NCBI RefSeq assembly: GCF_902150035.1
Contig: NZ_LR597511.1
Span: 1-61,822, forward strand
DNA from: Enorma burkinafasonensis
Lineage (GTDB): Bacteria; Actinomycetota; Coriobacteriia; Coriobacteriales; Coriobacteriaceae
DNA length: 61,822 bases
Direction: 5' to 3'
Positions 1 to 7,712 of the stretch are shown here, piece after piece. Below the pieces are notes generated by a model, which was given only the letters and a program-made list of their open reading frames with translations, was not told the DNA's origin and did no database searches. A program made the translations under genes and the position numbers. The first letter of the stretch is position 1. The number at the start of each line of letters is the position of its first letter.

Positions 1-127
1 TCCGGACATGCCGTCCTCCGATCTCCCGGGGCCGGCCGATCCGGCCCTCAGGGTATCGGGTTCCCACATTCATCCGCACATGTGCGGATGAATGTGGGAG
101 GTGTTCGGATAAAGTTGATAATCAAGG
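1..127. repeat. Left copy of a 127-bp terminal inverted repeat
   Basis: Bases 1-127 are the exact reverse complement of 61696-61822; base 128 (t) does not match its partner 61695 (c), so the identity stops abruptly. The repeat includes a 38-bp palindrome, a Shine-Dalgarno-like gggagg at 96-101 and the first codons of the response regulator. An exact 127-base match at both ends equals a k-mer length commonly used by short-read assemblers. It may therefore mark an assembly-graph boundary in a longer inverted repeat rather than a biological end. Confidence 0.95.
62..99. repeat. 38-bp perfect palindrome upstream of the response regulator
   Basis: The two 19-base halves meet between positions 80 and 81 and are perfectly complementary (half site tcccacattcatccgcaca). 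It lies 16 bp upstream of the likely TTG start of the response regulator. A second copy lies in the right terminal repeat. It could be an operator for dimeric response-regulator binding, a hairpin in the 5' leader, or part of a larger inverted repeat. There is no T-run, so a terminator is unlikely. Confidence 0.85.
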
Positions 128-873
128 TAGCCGAAGACGACCGTGACATCGTGGAGCTCCTCACGCTCTACCTCTCGGGCAGCGGCTACAATGTCGCCGC
201 CGCCTACGACGGCGAGCAGGCGCTCGCGGTCGCGCGGGAGCGCACGGTCGACATCGCGCTCGTCGACATCATGATGCCGCGCATGAACGGCTACGACTTC
301 ATCAAGGCGTTCCGGCAGCTGAGCGCAGCACCGGTCATCATCGTCTCCGCGCGCACGCAGCCGGCCGACAAGATCGTGGGGCTCGACGCGGGCGCCGACG
401 GCTTCATCGCCAAGCCGTTCGACCCGCTCGAGGTCACGGCCTACATCCGCGCCCTGCTGCGCCGGGTCGAGCGCGACGCCGCATCCCCGGCGGGCCCCGA
501 GGGCGCTACTGGGGCGCCCGCTGGCGCGCCCCCCGCGAACCCCGAGCCGCGCGGCCAGAAGACGCCCGCGCCGAACGTCCTCACCGCGGGCGACCTCGCC
601 TTCGACACCGAGCGCCTCGCCCTCACCCGCTCCGGCCGGCCCGTCGCCCTCACCGCCGCCGAGCTCAAGATCATGGCGACCCTCATCGCGGCCCCGGGCA
701 GGGTCTTCAGCAAGGCGCAACTGTATTCCTGCATCAACGGGGAGCCGTACGCGGGGAGCGAGAACAGCGTGATGGTGCACATCTCCAACATCCGCGGTAA
801 GCTCGAGGACGACCCGCTCCACCCCCGCTACATCAAGACCGTCCGAGGACTGGGCTACCGCCTCGACGGGTAG
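115..873 (+). CDS. OmpR/PhoB-family response regulator
   Basis: An N-terminal receiver domain is followed by a low-complexity Ala/Pro-rich linker (about residues 120-150) and a C-terminal winged-helix DNA-binding domain ending in a typical YIKTVRGLGYRLDG. The acidic EDD pocket is at residues 7-9, the phospho-acceptor Asp is about residue 51 (LVDIMMP), and the conserved Lys lies in the AKPFDPLE motif. The start is uncertain: TTG at 115 follows the gggagg at 96-101 and gives a receiver of normal length, while GTG at 82 or ATG at 88 would add unusual residues encoded by the palindrome. The stop lies 13 bases before the histidine kinase, so the two are co-transcribed. The context suggests control of the adjacent dlt-like operon. 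Confidence 0.9.
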   Translation: MIIKVAEDDRDIVELLTLYLSGSGYNVAAAYDGEQALAVARERTVDIALVDIMMPRMNGYDFIKAFRQLSAAPVIIVSARTQPADKIVGLDAGADGFIAKPFDPLEVTAYIRALLRRVERDAASPAGPEGATGAPAGAPPANPEPRGQKTPAPNVLTAGDLAFDTERLALTRSGRPVALTAAELKIMATLIAAPGRVFSKAQLYSCINGEPYAGSENSVMVHISNIRGKLEDDPLHPRYIKTVRGLGYRLDG

Positions 874-886
874 AAAGGCGGATTTC

Positions 887-2533
887 ATGGACGCATCCGC
901 TCGGCCCGCGGCCGATCCCGTGCCCGAGACCCCGACCAGCCGGCTCCGCCGGCGCATCCATAGCGCGCGGACGAGCATCGCCTTCCGCTGCCTTGTCTGC
1001 ATCGTCGCGTACGCGGCGGCGCTCGCCGGGCTCTTCTGGGCGGTGAACGTCGCCGGCGACCGGCTGCTCACCAACGCGTTCCCCTCCATCGAGACGGTGC
1101 TCGCCCACGGCGACGACCTTGCGGGCGACCGCTTCGACGCGCTGCAGACGAGCGACCTCGAGAACAGCCGGATCGTGATCTTCGACGGCGACGGCAAGCG
1201 CCTGTACGCCTCGACCACCGAGGCGGGCCAGCGCATCCGCGCGACGGATCTGCCCCTCATCAACGAGTACGGCGACCGCAACTACTACGAGGTCTTCGAG
1301 GAGCCCACCGAGGACGGCATGCACTACCGCATCCTCTGGTGCTCCTACAGCACCGACGACGGCTTCAGCAAGCAGGTCGAGGCGTGGTGCGTGCTCGACG
1401 ATGAGCTGCGCATCGTCCAGGGCAACCTCTTCGCCTCGCGCGACGCCCTCACCCAGCGCGAGTTCGACTTCATCAAGGGCGTCTACAGCTCGCGCATGTC
1501 GGTCGAGCGCTACGACTACACCACCGCGGAGGGCGAGCCGCGCACGCTCGTGTTCGTCGCGCCGCTCGTGAACCTGGCCCGCTACGACGAGCTCGTCGAC
1601 GAGGCGGGCGACCTCTCGCTCTACGCCGTGCCCGTGGCGGGCGCCATCACCGCGGTGGCGGCGTGGTACCTGGTGCACCAGGTCAAGCGCGCGATCCGGC
1701 CGCTCGACGAGGCCATCGCCGCGTGCCGTCGCGACGAGGGCGCGCACGTGCGCCCCGCCGAGGTCCCCACCGAGCTCGCGAAGGTCTACGACGACTTCAG
1801 CGGCCTCATGGCCGAGCTCCGCCAGGCGCGCAACGACCAGCGCCGCATCATCGCCGACATCTCGCACGACCTCAAGACGCCGCTCACCGTGATCTACGGC
1901 TACGCCACCGCCTTCAGCGACGGGTGCGTGCCGCCCGAGCGCGAGCAGGCCTACCACCAGGTCATCGCCGAGAAGGCGCTCACGGCGAGCGAGCTCATCG
2001 ACATACTGTTCTCCTACGCCAAGATGGAGCACCCCGAGTACCGCCCCAACCTGGAGCGCGTCGACGTCGCCGACGCGGTCGCGGCGGTCGCCGAGGAGGC
2101 GCGCGCCCAGGTCGAGCAGGCGGGTTGCATGCTCGAGGTCGAGCTCGACGGCGCAAAGGAGGGCGTCCCGGCGCCCGCGGCCATGCTCGACCGCCAGCTC
2201 TTCCGCCGGATGCTGCTCAACCTCATCGGCAACGCCTGCTCGCACAACCCCGCGGGCACGCGCATCCGCGTGGGCGTGCGCCTGGGCGCGCGCGGGCGGC
2301 GCGTGCACGCCTACGTGGCGGACACGGGCGCCGGCATCCCGCCCGAGATCGCCGAGCGCATCTTCGACCCGTTCGTGACGAGCAACACCGCGCGCGTCGC
2401 CCACCAGGGCACGGGTCTGGGGCTCACCATCGCGCGGCGCTGCGCCCTGCTCATGAACGGCGAGCTGCGCTACGACGACCACCCTAACGGCCCCTGGGCG
2501 ACCGTGTTCTCGCTCGTCGTGCCGGTCGCGTAG
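887..2533 (+). CDS. Membrane sensor histidine kinase
   Basis: A 548-residue kinase with a transmembrane segment at about 32-55, an extracytoplasmic sensor region of about 190 residues, a second transmembrane segment at about 244-264 and a HAMP-like linker. The HisKA motif SHDLKTPL carries the phospho-accepting His327. The HATPase_c region has an N box (NLIGNACSHNP), a G1 box (DTGAGIPPE) and a G2 box (GTGLGLTIARR), so it looks catalytically complete. The sensor region is not recognised and resembles no PAS or dCACHE signature by eye. ATG 887 has an upstream aaagg. The kinase follows its response regulator directly and ends about 110 bp before the dltA-like gene, in the same orientation. Confidence 0.92.
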   Translation: MDASARPAADPVPETPTSRLRRRIHSARTSIAFRCLVCIVAYAAALAGLFWAVNVAGDRLLTNAFPSIETVLAHGDDLAGDRFDALQTSDLENSRIVIFDGDGKRLYASTTEAGQRIRATDLPLINEYGDRNYYEVFEEPTEDGMHYRILWCSYSTDDGFSKQVEAWCVLDDELRIVQGNLFASRDALTQREFDFIKGVYSSRMSVERYDYTTAEGEPRTLVFVAPLVNLARYDELVDEAGDLSLYAVPVAGAITAVAAWYLVHQVKRAIRPLDEAIAACRRDEGAHVRPAEVPTELAKVYDDFSGLMAELRQARNDQRRIIADISHDLKTPLTVIYGYATAFSDGCVPPEREQAYHQVIAEKALTASELIDILFSYAKMEHPEYRPNLERVDVADAVAAVAEEARAQVEQAGCMLEVELDGAKEGVPAPAAMLDRQLFRRMLLNLIGNACSHNPAGTRIRVGVRLGARGRRVHAYVADTGAGIPPEIAERIFDPFVTSNTARVAHQGTGLGLTIARRCALLMNGELRYDDHPNGPWATVFSLVVPVA

Positions 2534-2556
2534 GCGCGGCGCGGCGGGAGCCGCCC

Positions 2557-2578
2557 AACCTTAAGGAACCTTGAGGTT
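2557..2578. promoter_or_regulatory. Candidate response-regulator operator upstream of the dlt-like operon
   Basis: Two 10-base half sites, aaccttaagg and ccttgaggtt, are separated by two bases and form a 9/10 inverted repeat in the short gap between the kinase and the ligase gene. Tandem or inverted CTTAAGG-like sites are typical for OmpR-family regulators. No convincing -35/-10 pair is visible around it, so the transcription start is unknown. The assignment to the neighbouring regulator is inference. Confidence 0.4.
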
Positions 2579-2646
2579 CGCTTCAGCGACCGTAAAGCAT
2601 GCCCTCCCATACTGTGACCATCACAGGCCACCGACGGGAGGAAGCC

Positions 2647-4296
2647 ATGTTCGACACCACCGACCGCACCGATAGCGCCCCGCTCGGCGCCCCGGTGCCG
2701 CCCTCCGCCTATCGCGGGCGCGCCACCCCGCTCGCGTTCCTCGAGCGCACGGTGAGGCGCGCGCCCGGCAAGACCGCCATCGTGGACGAGTCCGGCAGCT
2801 GCACCTATGCCGAGCTCGACCGGCGCAGCCGCCGCATCGCGAGCGCGCTCATCGAGCTCGCTGCGCGGGACGCTGCCACCCGGGCGCGCGATACCGGGGG
2901 CAACCCGGGCGCCGCGGGCGGTCCCGCCGCGGACGCGCCCCGCCCGGTCGCGCTCTTCATGGAGAAGAGCTCCTGGATGGCCGCCGCGTTTCTGGGCACG
3001 CTCATGGCGGGCGGCTTCTACGTCCCCATCGACCCGTCGGTGCCCGCCGAGCGCGCGCGGCGCATCCTCGACACGCTCGGTGAGGGCACGCTCGTCGTCA
3101 CCTGCGCGGAGAGCGCCGAGGCCGCCCGGCGCGCCCTGCCCGGCGTGGAGCTTCTGGACGTTCGCGAGCTCGGTGAGCACGCCATCGACGAGCGCGCCCT
3201 CGCCCGGGCGGCCCGGGCGCTCGTGGACACCGACCCCGCCTACGTGCTCTTCACCTCCGGCTCGACCGGCACGCCCAAGGGCGTCGCCGTGAGCCATCGG
3301 GCCATCTGCGGCTTCATCGGCACCTTCGTCGACACCTTCGGCATCCGCGCCGACGACGTCCTGGGCAACCAGGCGCCCTTCGACTTCGACGTCTCGGTCA
3401 AGGACCTCTACGGCGCGCTCGCCGCGGGCGCGACCCTCGTGCTCATCCCCCGCCGGCTCTTCAGCGCGCCGGCCCTGCTCGTCGAGGAGCTCCGCCGCCG
3501 CGACGTCACGGTCATGGTCTGGGCGGTCGCCGCGCTCTGCCTGGTGAGCAGCCTGCATGCGCTCGACGGCGCCGAGCTGCCGAGCGTGCGGCTCGTGATG
3601 TTCTCGGGCGAGGTCATGCCGGCGAAGCACCTCGCGCGCTGGCTGGAGCGCCTGCCCGAGACCCTGTTCGTGAACCTCTACGGCCCCACCGAGATCACCT
3701 GCAACTGCCTCTACCACGTCGTCGACCGCGCGCGCTCCTACGAGGACGGGCTGCCGCTCGGCGAGGCGTTCCGCAACCGCCGCGTGCGCGCCATCGACCC
3801 CGCGACGGGCGCGCCGGCGGAGGCGGGCGGGACCGGCGAGCTCTACGTGGGCGGGCCGGACATCGCGCTCGGCTACTACGCCGACCCCGTGCGCACGCAG
3901 GCGGCCTTCGTGCCCGACCCGCTCGGCGGGAGCCTGCCGCAGACCTTCTACCGCACCGGCGATATGGTGCGCGTGGGCGCGGCGGGCGAGCTCTTCTTCG
4001 CCGGGCGCGTCGACAACCAGATCAAGCACCAGGGCCACCGCATCGAGCTCGAGGAGATCGATGCCGCCTTCGAGCGCCAGGGCGGGGTCGAGCGCTGCCG
4101 CTGCGCCTACGACGCGCGGCGGGGGCGCATCGTCGCCTGCTACGAGGGCACGGCCGACGCGGCCGAGCTCAGGCGGGCCGTCGCCCGGATCCTGCCCGGC
4201 CCCATGGTGCCCCAGGCCATCCTGCGCGTCGAGCGGATGCCGCTCACCAAGAACGGCAAGGTCGACCGCGCGGCGCTGCTCGCCCTGCGCCCGTAA
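2647..4296 (+). CDS. dltA: DltA-like AMP-forming amino-acid:carrier-protein ligase
   Basis: A 549-residue ANL-superfamily enzyme that should adenylate an amino acid and load it on the carrier protein encoded two genes downstream. Visible core motifs are the P-loop FTSGSTGTPKG (about 202-212), FDFDVSVKD (246-253), YGPTEIT (345-351), YRTGDM (435-440), the GRVDNQIKHQGHRIELEEID hinge (453-472) and the catalytic Lys538 in NGKVDR. It is closer to DltA than to other ligases. However, the Cys of the DltA FCGE motif, implicated in D-alanine selection, is Ser320 here (FSGE), and a low-complexity insert sits at about 76-98. ATG 2647 is chosen for its gggagga Shine-Dalgarno; an ATG at 2599 lacks one. The substrate may not be D-alanine (see findings). 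Confidence 0.88.
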   Translation: MFDTTDRTDSAPLGAPVPPSAYRGRATPLAFLERTVRRAPGKTAIVDESGSCTYAELDRRSRRIASALIELAARDAATRARDTGGNPGAAGGPAADAPRPVALFMEKSSWMAAAFLGTLMAGGFYVPIDPSVPAERARRILDTLGEGTLVVTCAESAEAARRALPGVELLDVRELGEHAIDERALARAARALVDTDPAYVLFTSGSTGTPKGVAVSHRAICGFIGTFVDTFGIRADDVLGNQAPFDFDVSVKDLYGALAAGATLVLIPRRLFSAPALLVEELRRRDVTVMVWAVAALCLVSSLHALDGAELPSVRLVMFSGEVMPAKHLARWLERLPETLFVNLYGPTEITCNCLYHVVDRARSYEDGLPLGEAFRNRRVRAIDPATGAPAEAGGTGELYVGGPDIALGYYADPVRTQAAFVPDPLGGSLPQTFYRTGDMVRVGAAGELFFAGRVDNQIKHQGHRIELEEIDAAFERQGGVERCRCAYDARRGRIVACYEGTADAAELRRAVARILPGPMVPQAILRVERMPLTKNGKVDRAALLALRP

Positions 4297-4398
4297 GACG
4301 CCACCACCCGCCCCGGCGCGCCCGCTGAGGCTGCCGTGCGGCATGCCCACCCGGACGCGCCCGCACCGTCCCCGACCATCCTCCCGAAAGGAGCCGTC

Positions 4399-5691
4399 AT
4401 GCAAACCGACCTCCGTCAGCTCGCCGTCGCCTTCGGCACGCCGCTCTACGCCTTCGACGCCCGCGCCCTCGCCGAGCGCGTGCGCGTCCTGCGCGCGGCG
4501 CTCCCCCAAGGCACCGGCATCTGCTTCGCCATCAAGGCGAACCCCTTCGTCCTGCCTGAGCTCGAGCCCCTGATCGACCGGCTCGAGGTCTGCTCGCCCG
4601 GCGAGTACCGCATCTGCGAGGCGCTCGGCCTCGCGCACGGCAAGCTCGTGGTCTCGGGCGTGCACAAGGACGCCGAGACCGTCGAGTCCGCCATCGCCGC
4701 GGACGCCCTCCCCGCCGCCATCACCGTGGAGTCGCTCGAGCAGCTCGACCTGGTCGTGCGCACGGCATCGTGGCGCGGGGTGCGCGTGCCGGTGCTTCTG
4801 CGCCTCACGAGCGGCAACCAGTTCGGCATGGCGCCTAACGACCTTATCGCCGCGGTCCGCCAGCTCAAGCGCGCCGCCTACATCGACCTCAGGGGCATCC
4901 AGTTCTTCTCGGGCACGCAGAAGACCTCGCTCAAGCGCATCGCGCGCGAGCTCGCGCGCCTCGACGCCTTCATGCGGGAGCTCGACGAGACGTGCGGCTG
5001 GATGCCGCCCGAGCTCGAGTACGGCCCCGGCCTGCCTGTCGCCTACTTCGAGGGCGACGCGTTCGACGAGGCGGCCTACCTGACCGAGTTCTCCGAGCTG
5101 CTCGAGGGCATGGAGTTTTCCGGCCGCATCACGCTCGAGCTCGGGCGGAGCCTCGTCGCCGCATCGGGCACCTACCTCACGCGCGTGGTGGACACCAAGG
5201 TGAACGGCGGGCAACGCTATGCCATCGTCGACGGCGGGATCCACCAGCTCGTCTACTACGGGCAGTCGATGGCGATGCACCAGCCGCCCGTCCGCCTGCT
5301 CGATGCCGGCCGAAGCGCGCTCGCGGCACACGGCGAGGACGCGGCTCGCAGCGCCGCCGATGCGGCCCGGACCGCCGCCGATACCGCGGCTCGCGGCGCC
5401 ATCGCCCACGCGGACGCCTCCCCCGCCGGTGCCTGGACCGTCTGCGGGTCGCTCTGCACCGTGAACGACATCCTCGCGAAGCAGCTCCCGCTGGCCGGCC
5501 TCGAGGTGGGCGACATCCTCGCCTTCGAGCGCACCGGCGCCTACAGCATGACCGAGGGCATCTCGCTCTTCCTGAGCCGCGACCTGCCCGCCGTCGTCGT
5601 CATCGGCGAGGACGGCGCGCCCGCGCTCGTCCGCGACGCGCTGCGCACCGACATCATCAACACGCCGCTCGCCCAGCTCGGCTCACGCTAG
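4399..5691 (+). CDS. Fold-III PLP-dependent decarboxylase (LysA/BtrK-like)
   Basis: A 430-residue protein with the alanine-racemase-like TIM barrel and C-terminal beta domain of the ornithine/diaminopimelate decarboxylase group. The PLP lysine is Lys46 (CFAIKANPF). Further landmarks are CSPGEY (65-70), GIQFFSGTQK (166-175, replacing the HVGSQ motif of LysA), ELGRSLVA (248-255), the catalytic-type Cys353 in CGSLCTVND and the ERTGAYSMTEG segment near 377. An Ala-rich insert lies at about 305-345. The length is typical of carrier-protein-dependent decarboxylases such as BtrK. It sits between the ligase and the carrier, which suggests it acts on a carrier-bound amino acid. Automatic annotation may call it alanine racemase. 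ATG 4399 has a gaaaggag Shine-Dalgarno. Confidence 0.82.
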   Translation: MQTDLRQLAVAFGTPLYAFDARALAERVRVLRAALPQGTGICFAIKANPFVLPELEPLIDRLEVCSPGEYRICEALGLAHGKLVVSGVHKDAETVESAIAADALPAAITVESLEQLDLVVRTASWRGVRVPVLLRLTSGNQFGMAPNDLIAAVRQLKRAAYIDLRGIQFFSGTQKTSLKRIARELARLDAFMRELDETCGWMPPELEYGPGLPVAYFEGDAFDEAAYLTEFSELLEGMEFSGRITLELGRSLVAASGTYLTRVVDTKVNGGQRYAIVDGGIHQLVYYGQSMAMHQPPVRLLDAGRSALAAHGEDAARSAADAARTAADTAARGAIAHADASPAGAWTVCGSLCTVNDILAKQLPLAGLEVGDILAFERTGAYSMTEGISLFLSRDLPAVVVIGEDGAPALVRDALRTDIINTPLAQLGSR

Positions 5692-5763
5692 CGGCGAGGT
5701 CGCCCGACCGCTCTCTTTTGCAACGTCTCTCCGACAGCGTCTCCCCAACAGAAAGGACCTACC

Positions 5764-5997
5764 ATGGACGCCATCCTCGATATCCTGAACGAACTCAAGC
5801 CCGGCGTGGACTACGCCGAGCGCCGCGACCTCGTCGACGCGCGCGAGCTCGACTCGCTCACCATCCTGAGCCTCGTGTCCGAGCTCGAGGACACCTTCGA
5901 CATCACCATCCCCGCCGTGGAAATCGTCCCCGCCAACTTCAACTCGCTCGCCGGTATCTGGGCGATGGTGGAGCGCCTGCGCGAGGCCGGGTTCTAG
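5764..5997 (+). CDS. dltC: DltC-like acyl/aminoacyl carrier protein
   Basis: A 77-residue acidic helical protein with the phosphopantetheine attachment motif ELDSLTI, serine 31. Its length is that of DltC and ordinary carrier proteins. It should be converted to holo form by a phosphopantetheinyl transferase, which is not encoded in this window. It would carry the aminoacyl thioester made by the DltA-like ligase and possibly processed by the PLP decarboxylase. The gene has an agaaagga Shine-Dalgarno and lies 9 bases before the MBOAT gene, so translation is probably coupled. Confidence 0.9.
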   Translation: MDAILDILNELKPGVDYAERRDLVDARELDSLTILSLVSELEDTFDITIPAVEIVPANFNSLAGIWAMVERLREAGF

Positions 5998-6006
5998 GGG
6001 GCCGCC

Positions 6007-7701
6007 ATGCACGCGTACCTCTCGCTCACGGTCCTGGGCGTCTTCCTGCCCGCGACCATGCTCTGCTACCAGGTCGCGCCCCGTCGCGCGCGGCCGGGCG
6101 TGCTGCTCGCGGCGAGCTACCTCTTCTTCTGGCTCATGAGCGGCGAGCTCACGGTGTACCTCGCGCTCTCCACCGTGAGCATCTGGGCGCTCGGGCTCGC
6201 GCTCGACGGCCAGATCAGACGGCGCGCCCGGGCGCTTAAGGAGCCCGGGGCCGACCGCCGCGCCGTGAAGCGCGCCTTCGCGCGGCGGATGCGCGCCGTG
6301 CTCGCGGCGGGCGTCGCCCTGAACTTCGGCGTGCTCTTCGCGTTCAAGTACCTCGGGTTCGCCGAGGAGGTGACCCGGGCGCTCCTCGCGGCGCTCCCCG
6401 GCGGGCTCGCGGACGCGCTCCCTATGGTCGAGCCCGCCGTCGCCGCGCCCATCGGCATCTCGTTCTACACGCTGCAGGCCATCTCGTACCTGGTCGACGT
6501 CTATCGGCAGAGCATCACGGCCGACCGCAACCTCGCGCGCGTGGCGCTCTTCCTCTCGTTCTTCCCCGCGATCATGGAGGGGCCCATCTGCCGCTACGGC
6601 GAGACCGCGCAGGCGCTGTGGGCCGGCCACCCGATCACCTGGCCGGCGGTCGCCTGCGGCGCCGAGCGGATCGCCTGGGGCCTCGCCAAGAAGCTCATCG
6701 TGGCCGATAGGGTGAACCTGCTCGTGAAGAACGTCTTCGCGAGCCCTAGCGCCTATGACGGCGGTGTGATCGCGCTCGCCGCGGTGCTCTACACGGTGCA
6801 GCTGTACTGCGATTTCTCGGGAACGATGGATTTCGTGGTCGGCGCCGGGCGGATCTTCGGCGTGCGCATGCCCGAGAACTTCCGTCAGCCGTTCTTCTCG
6901 CGCACCGGGTCCGAGTTCTGGCAGCGCTGGCACATCACCCTCGGCACGTGGTTCCGCGATTACGTGTTCTACCCCGTCTCACTCAGCAAGCCGGTCAAGC
7001 ACCTCACCACCCACGTGCGCCGCGTGGCCGGCAACCGCCTGGGGCCGCTCGTCACGAGCGGGATCGCGCTTCTGTGCGTGTGGCTCGGCAACGGGCTCTG
7101 GCACGGCGCCGGCGGGCAGTACGTGCTCTTCGGCCTGTTCTGGTTCGCGGTCATCTGGGTCGGCGGCCTCATGGAGCCCGTGGCGCAGGCGGTCTGTGAG
7201 CGGATGGGCATCGACCGCGCAGGTGCGCCCTACCGGGCAATGCAGCATGCGCGCACGCTCGCCGTCGTCTTCTGCGGGGAGCTCATCTTCCGCGCGGAGG
7301 GCACTGCGGCGGCGCTCGCCATGCTCGACCGGCTCTTCACGGGCTTCACGCTCGCGTCCTTCCGCGACGGGACGGTGCTCGCGCTCGGCATGGACGCCGG
7401 CGACTTCGCCTGCGTCGCCGTGGCCTGCGCGGTGCTGCTCGCCGTGGGCCTCGTGCGCGAGCGCGGGCTGGGCGGTGCGGGCGCTTCCGCCCCGGACGCG
7501 GGTACAGCCCCGGGCGCGGGCGCCCCTGCCGCGAGCGCTCCCGGAACCGCCGCCGCGACGCCCAGCGGGCGCCTCGCCCGCGCGGTCGACTCGCCCAGCC
7601 TGCGCTGGGCCGCCGCCTGCGCCATCGTCCTCATCGTCGTCGTCTTCGGCGCCTACGGGGCGGGCTATGTGCCGGTCGACCCCATGTACGCCTCGTTCTA
7701 G
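6007..7701 (+). CDS. dltB: MBOAT-family acyltransferase, DltB-like
   Basis: A 564-residue polytopic membrane protein. The conserved MBOAT features are visible: the amphipathic segment EFWQRWHITL with His309 and the active-site-like His366 in NGLWHGAG. In canonical dlt systems DltB passes the aminoacyl group from DltC across the membrane to DltD or an acceptor. A low-complexity Ala/Gly/Pro stretch at about 480-515 precedes the last transmembrane helix and is absent from typical DltB. The start ATG is 9 bases after the carrier gene, with gggggcc upstream. The acceptor polymer cannot be deduced from the sequence. Confidence 0.9.
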   Translation: MHAYLSLTVLGVFLPATMLCYQVAPRRARPGVLLAASYLFFWLMSGELTVYLALSTVSIWALGLALDGQIRRRARALKEPGADRRAVKRAFARRMRAVLAAGVALNFGVLFAFKYLGFAEEVTRALLAALPGGLADALPMVEPAVAAPIGISFYTLQAISYLVDVYRQSITADRNLARVALFLSFFPAIMEGPICRYGETAQALWAGHPITWPAVACGAERIAWGLAKKLIVADRVNLLVKNVFASPSAYDGGVIALAAVLYTVQLYCDFSGTMDFVVGAGRIFGVRMPENFRQPFFSRTGSEFWQRWHITLGTWFRDYVFYPVSLSKPVKHLTTHVRRVAGNRLGPLVTSGIALLCVWLGNGLWHGAGGQYVLFGLFWFAVIWVGGLMEPVAQAVCERMGIDRAGAPYRAMQHARTLAVVFCGELIFRAEGTAAALAMLDRLFTGFTLASFRDGTVLALGMDAGDFACVAVACAVLLAVGLVRERGLGGAGASAPDAGTAPGAGAPAASAPGTAAATPSGRLARAVDSPSLRWAAACAIVLIVVVFGAYGAGYVPVDPMYASF

Positions 7702-7712
7702 GGAGCTCTCCC

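Noticed and set aside
2647-4296. Interpretation of the ligase as a nonribosomal peptide synthetase module
   Set aside because: It has only the adenylation part, a separate DltC-sized carrier, and MBOAT and DltD-like partners; no condensation or thioesterase domain is nearby.
2470-5409. Very long open frame on the minus strand opposite the ligase and decarboxylase genes
   Set aside because: It is a GC-driven shadow: composition is Ala/Arg/Glu/His/Val-rich, no domain is recognisable, and the plus-strand genes contain all expected family motifs.
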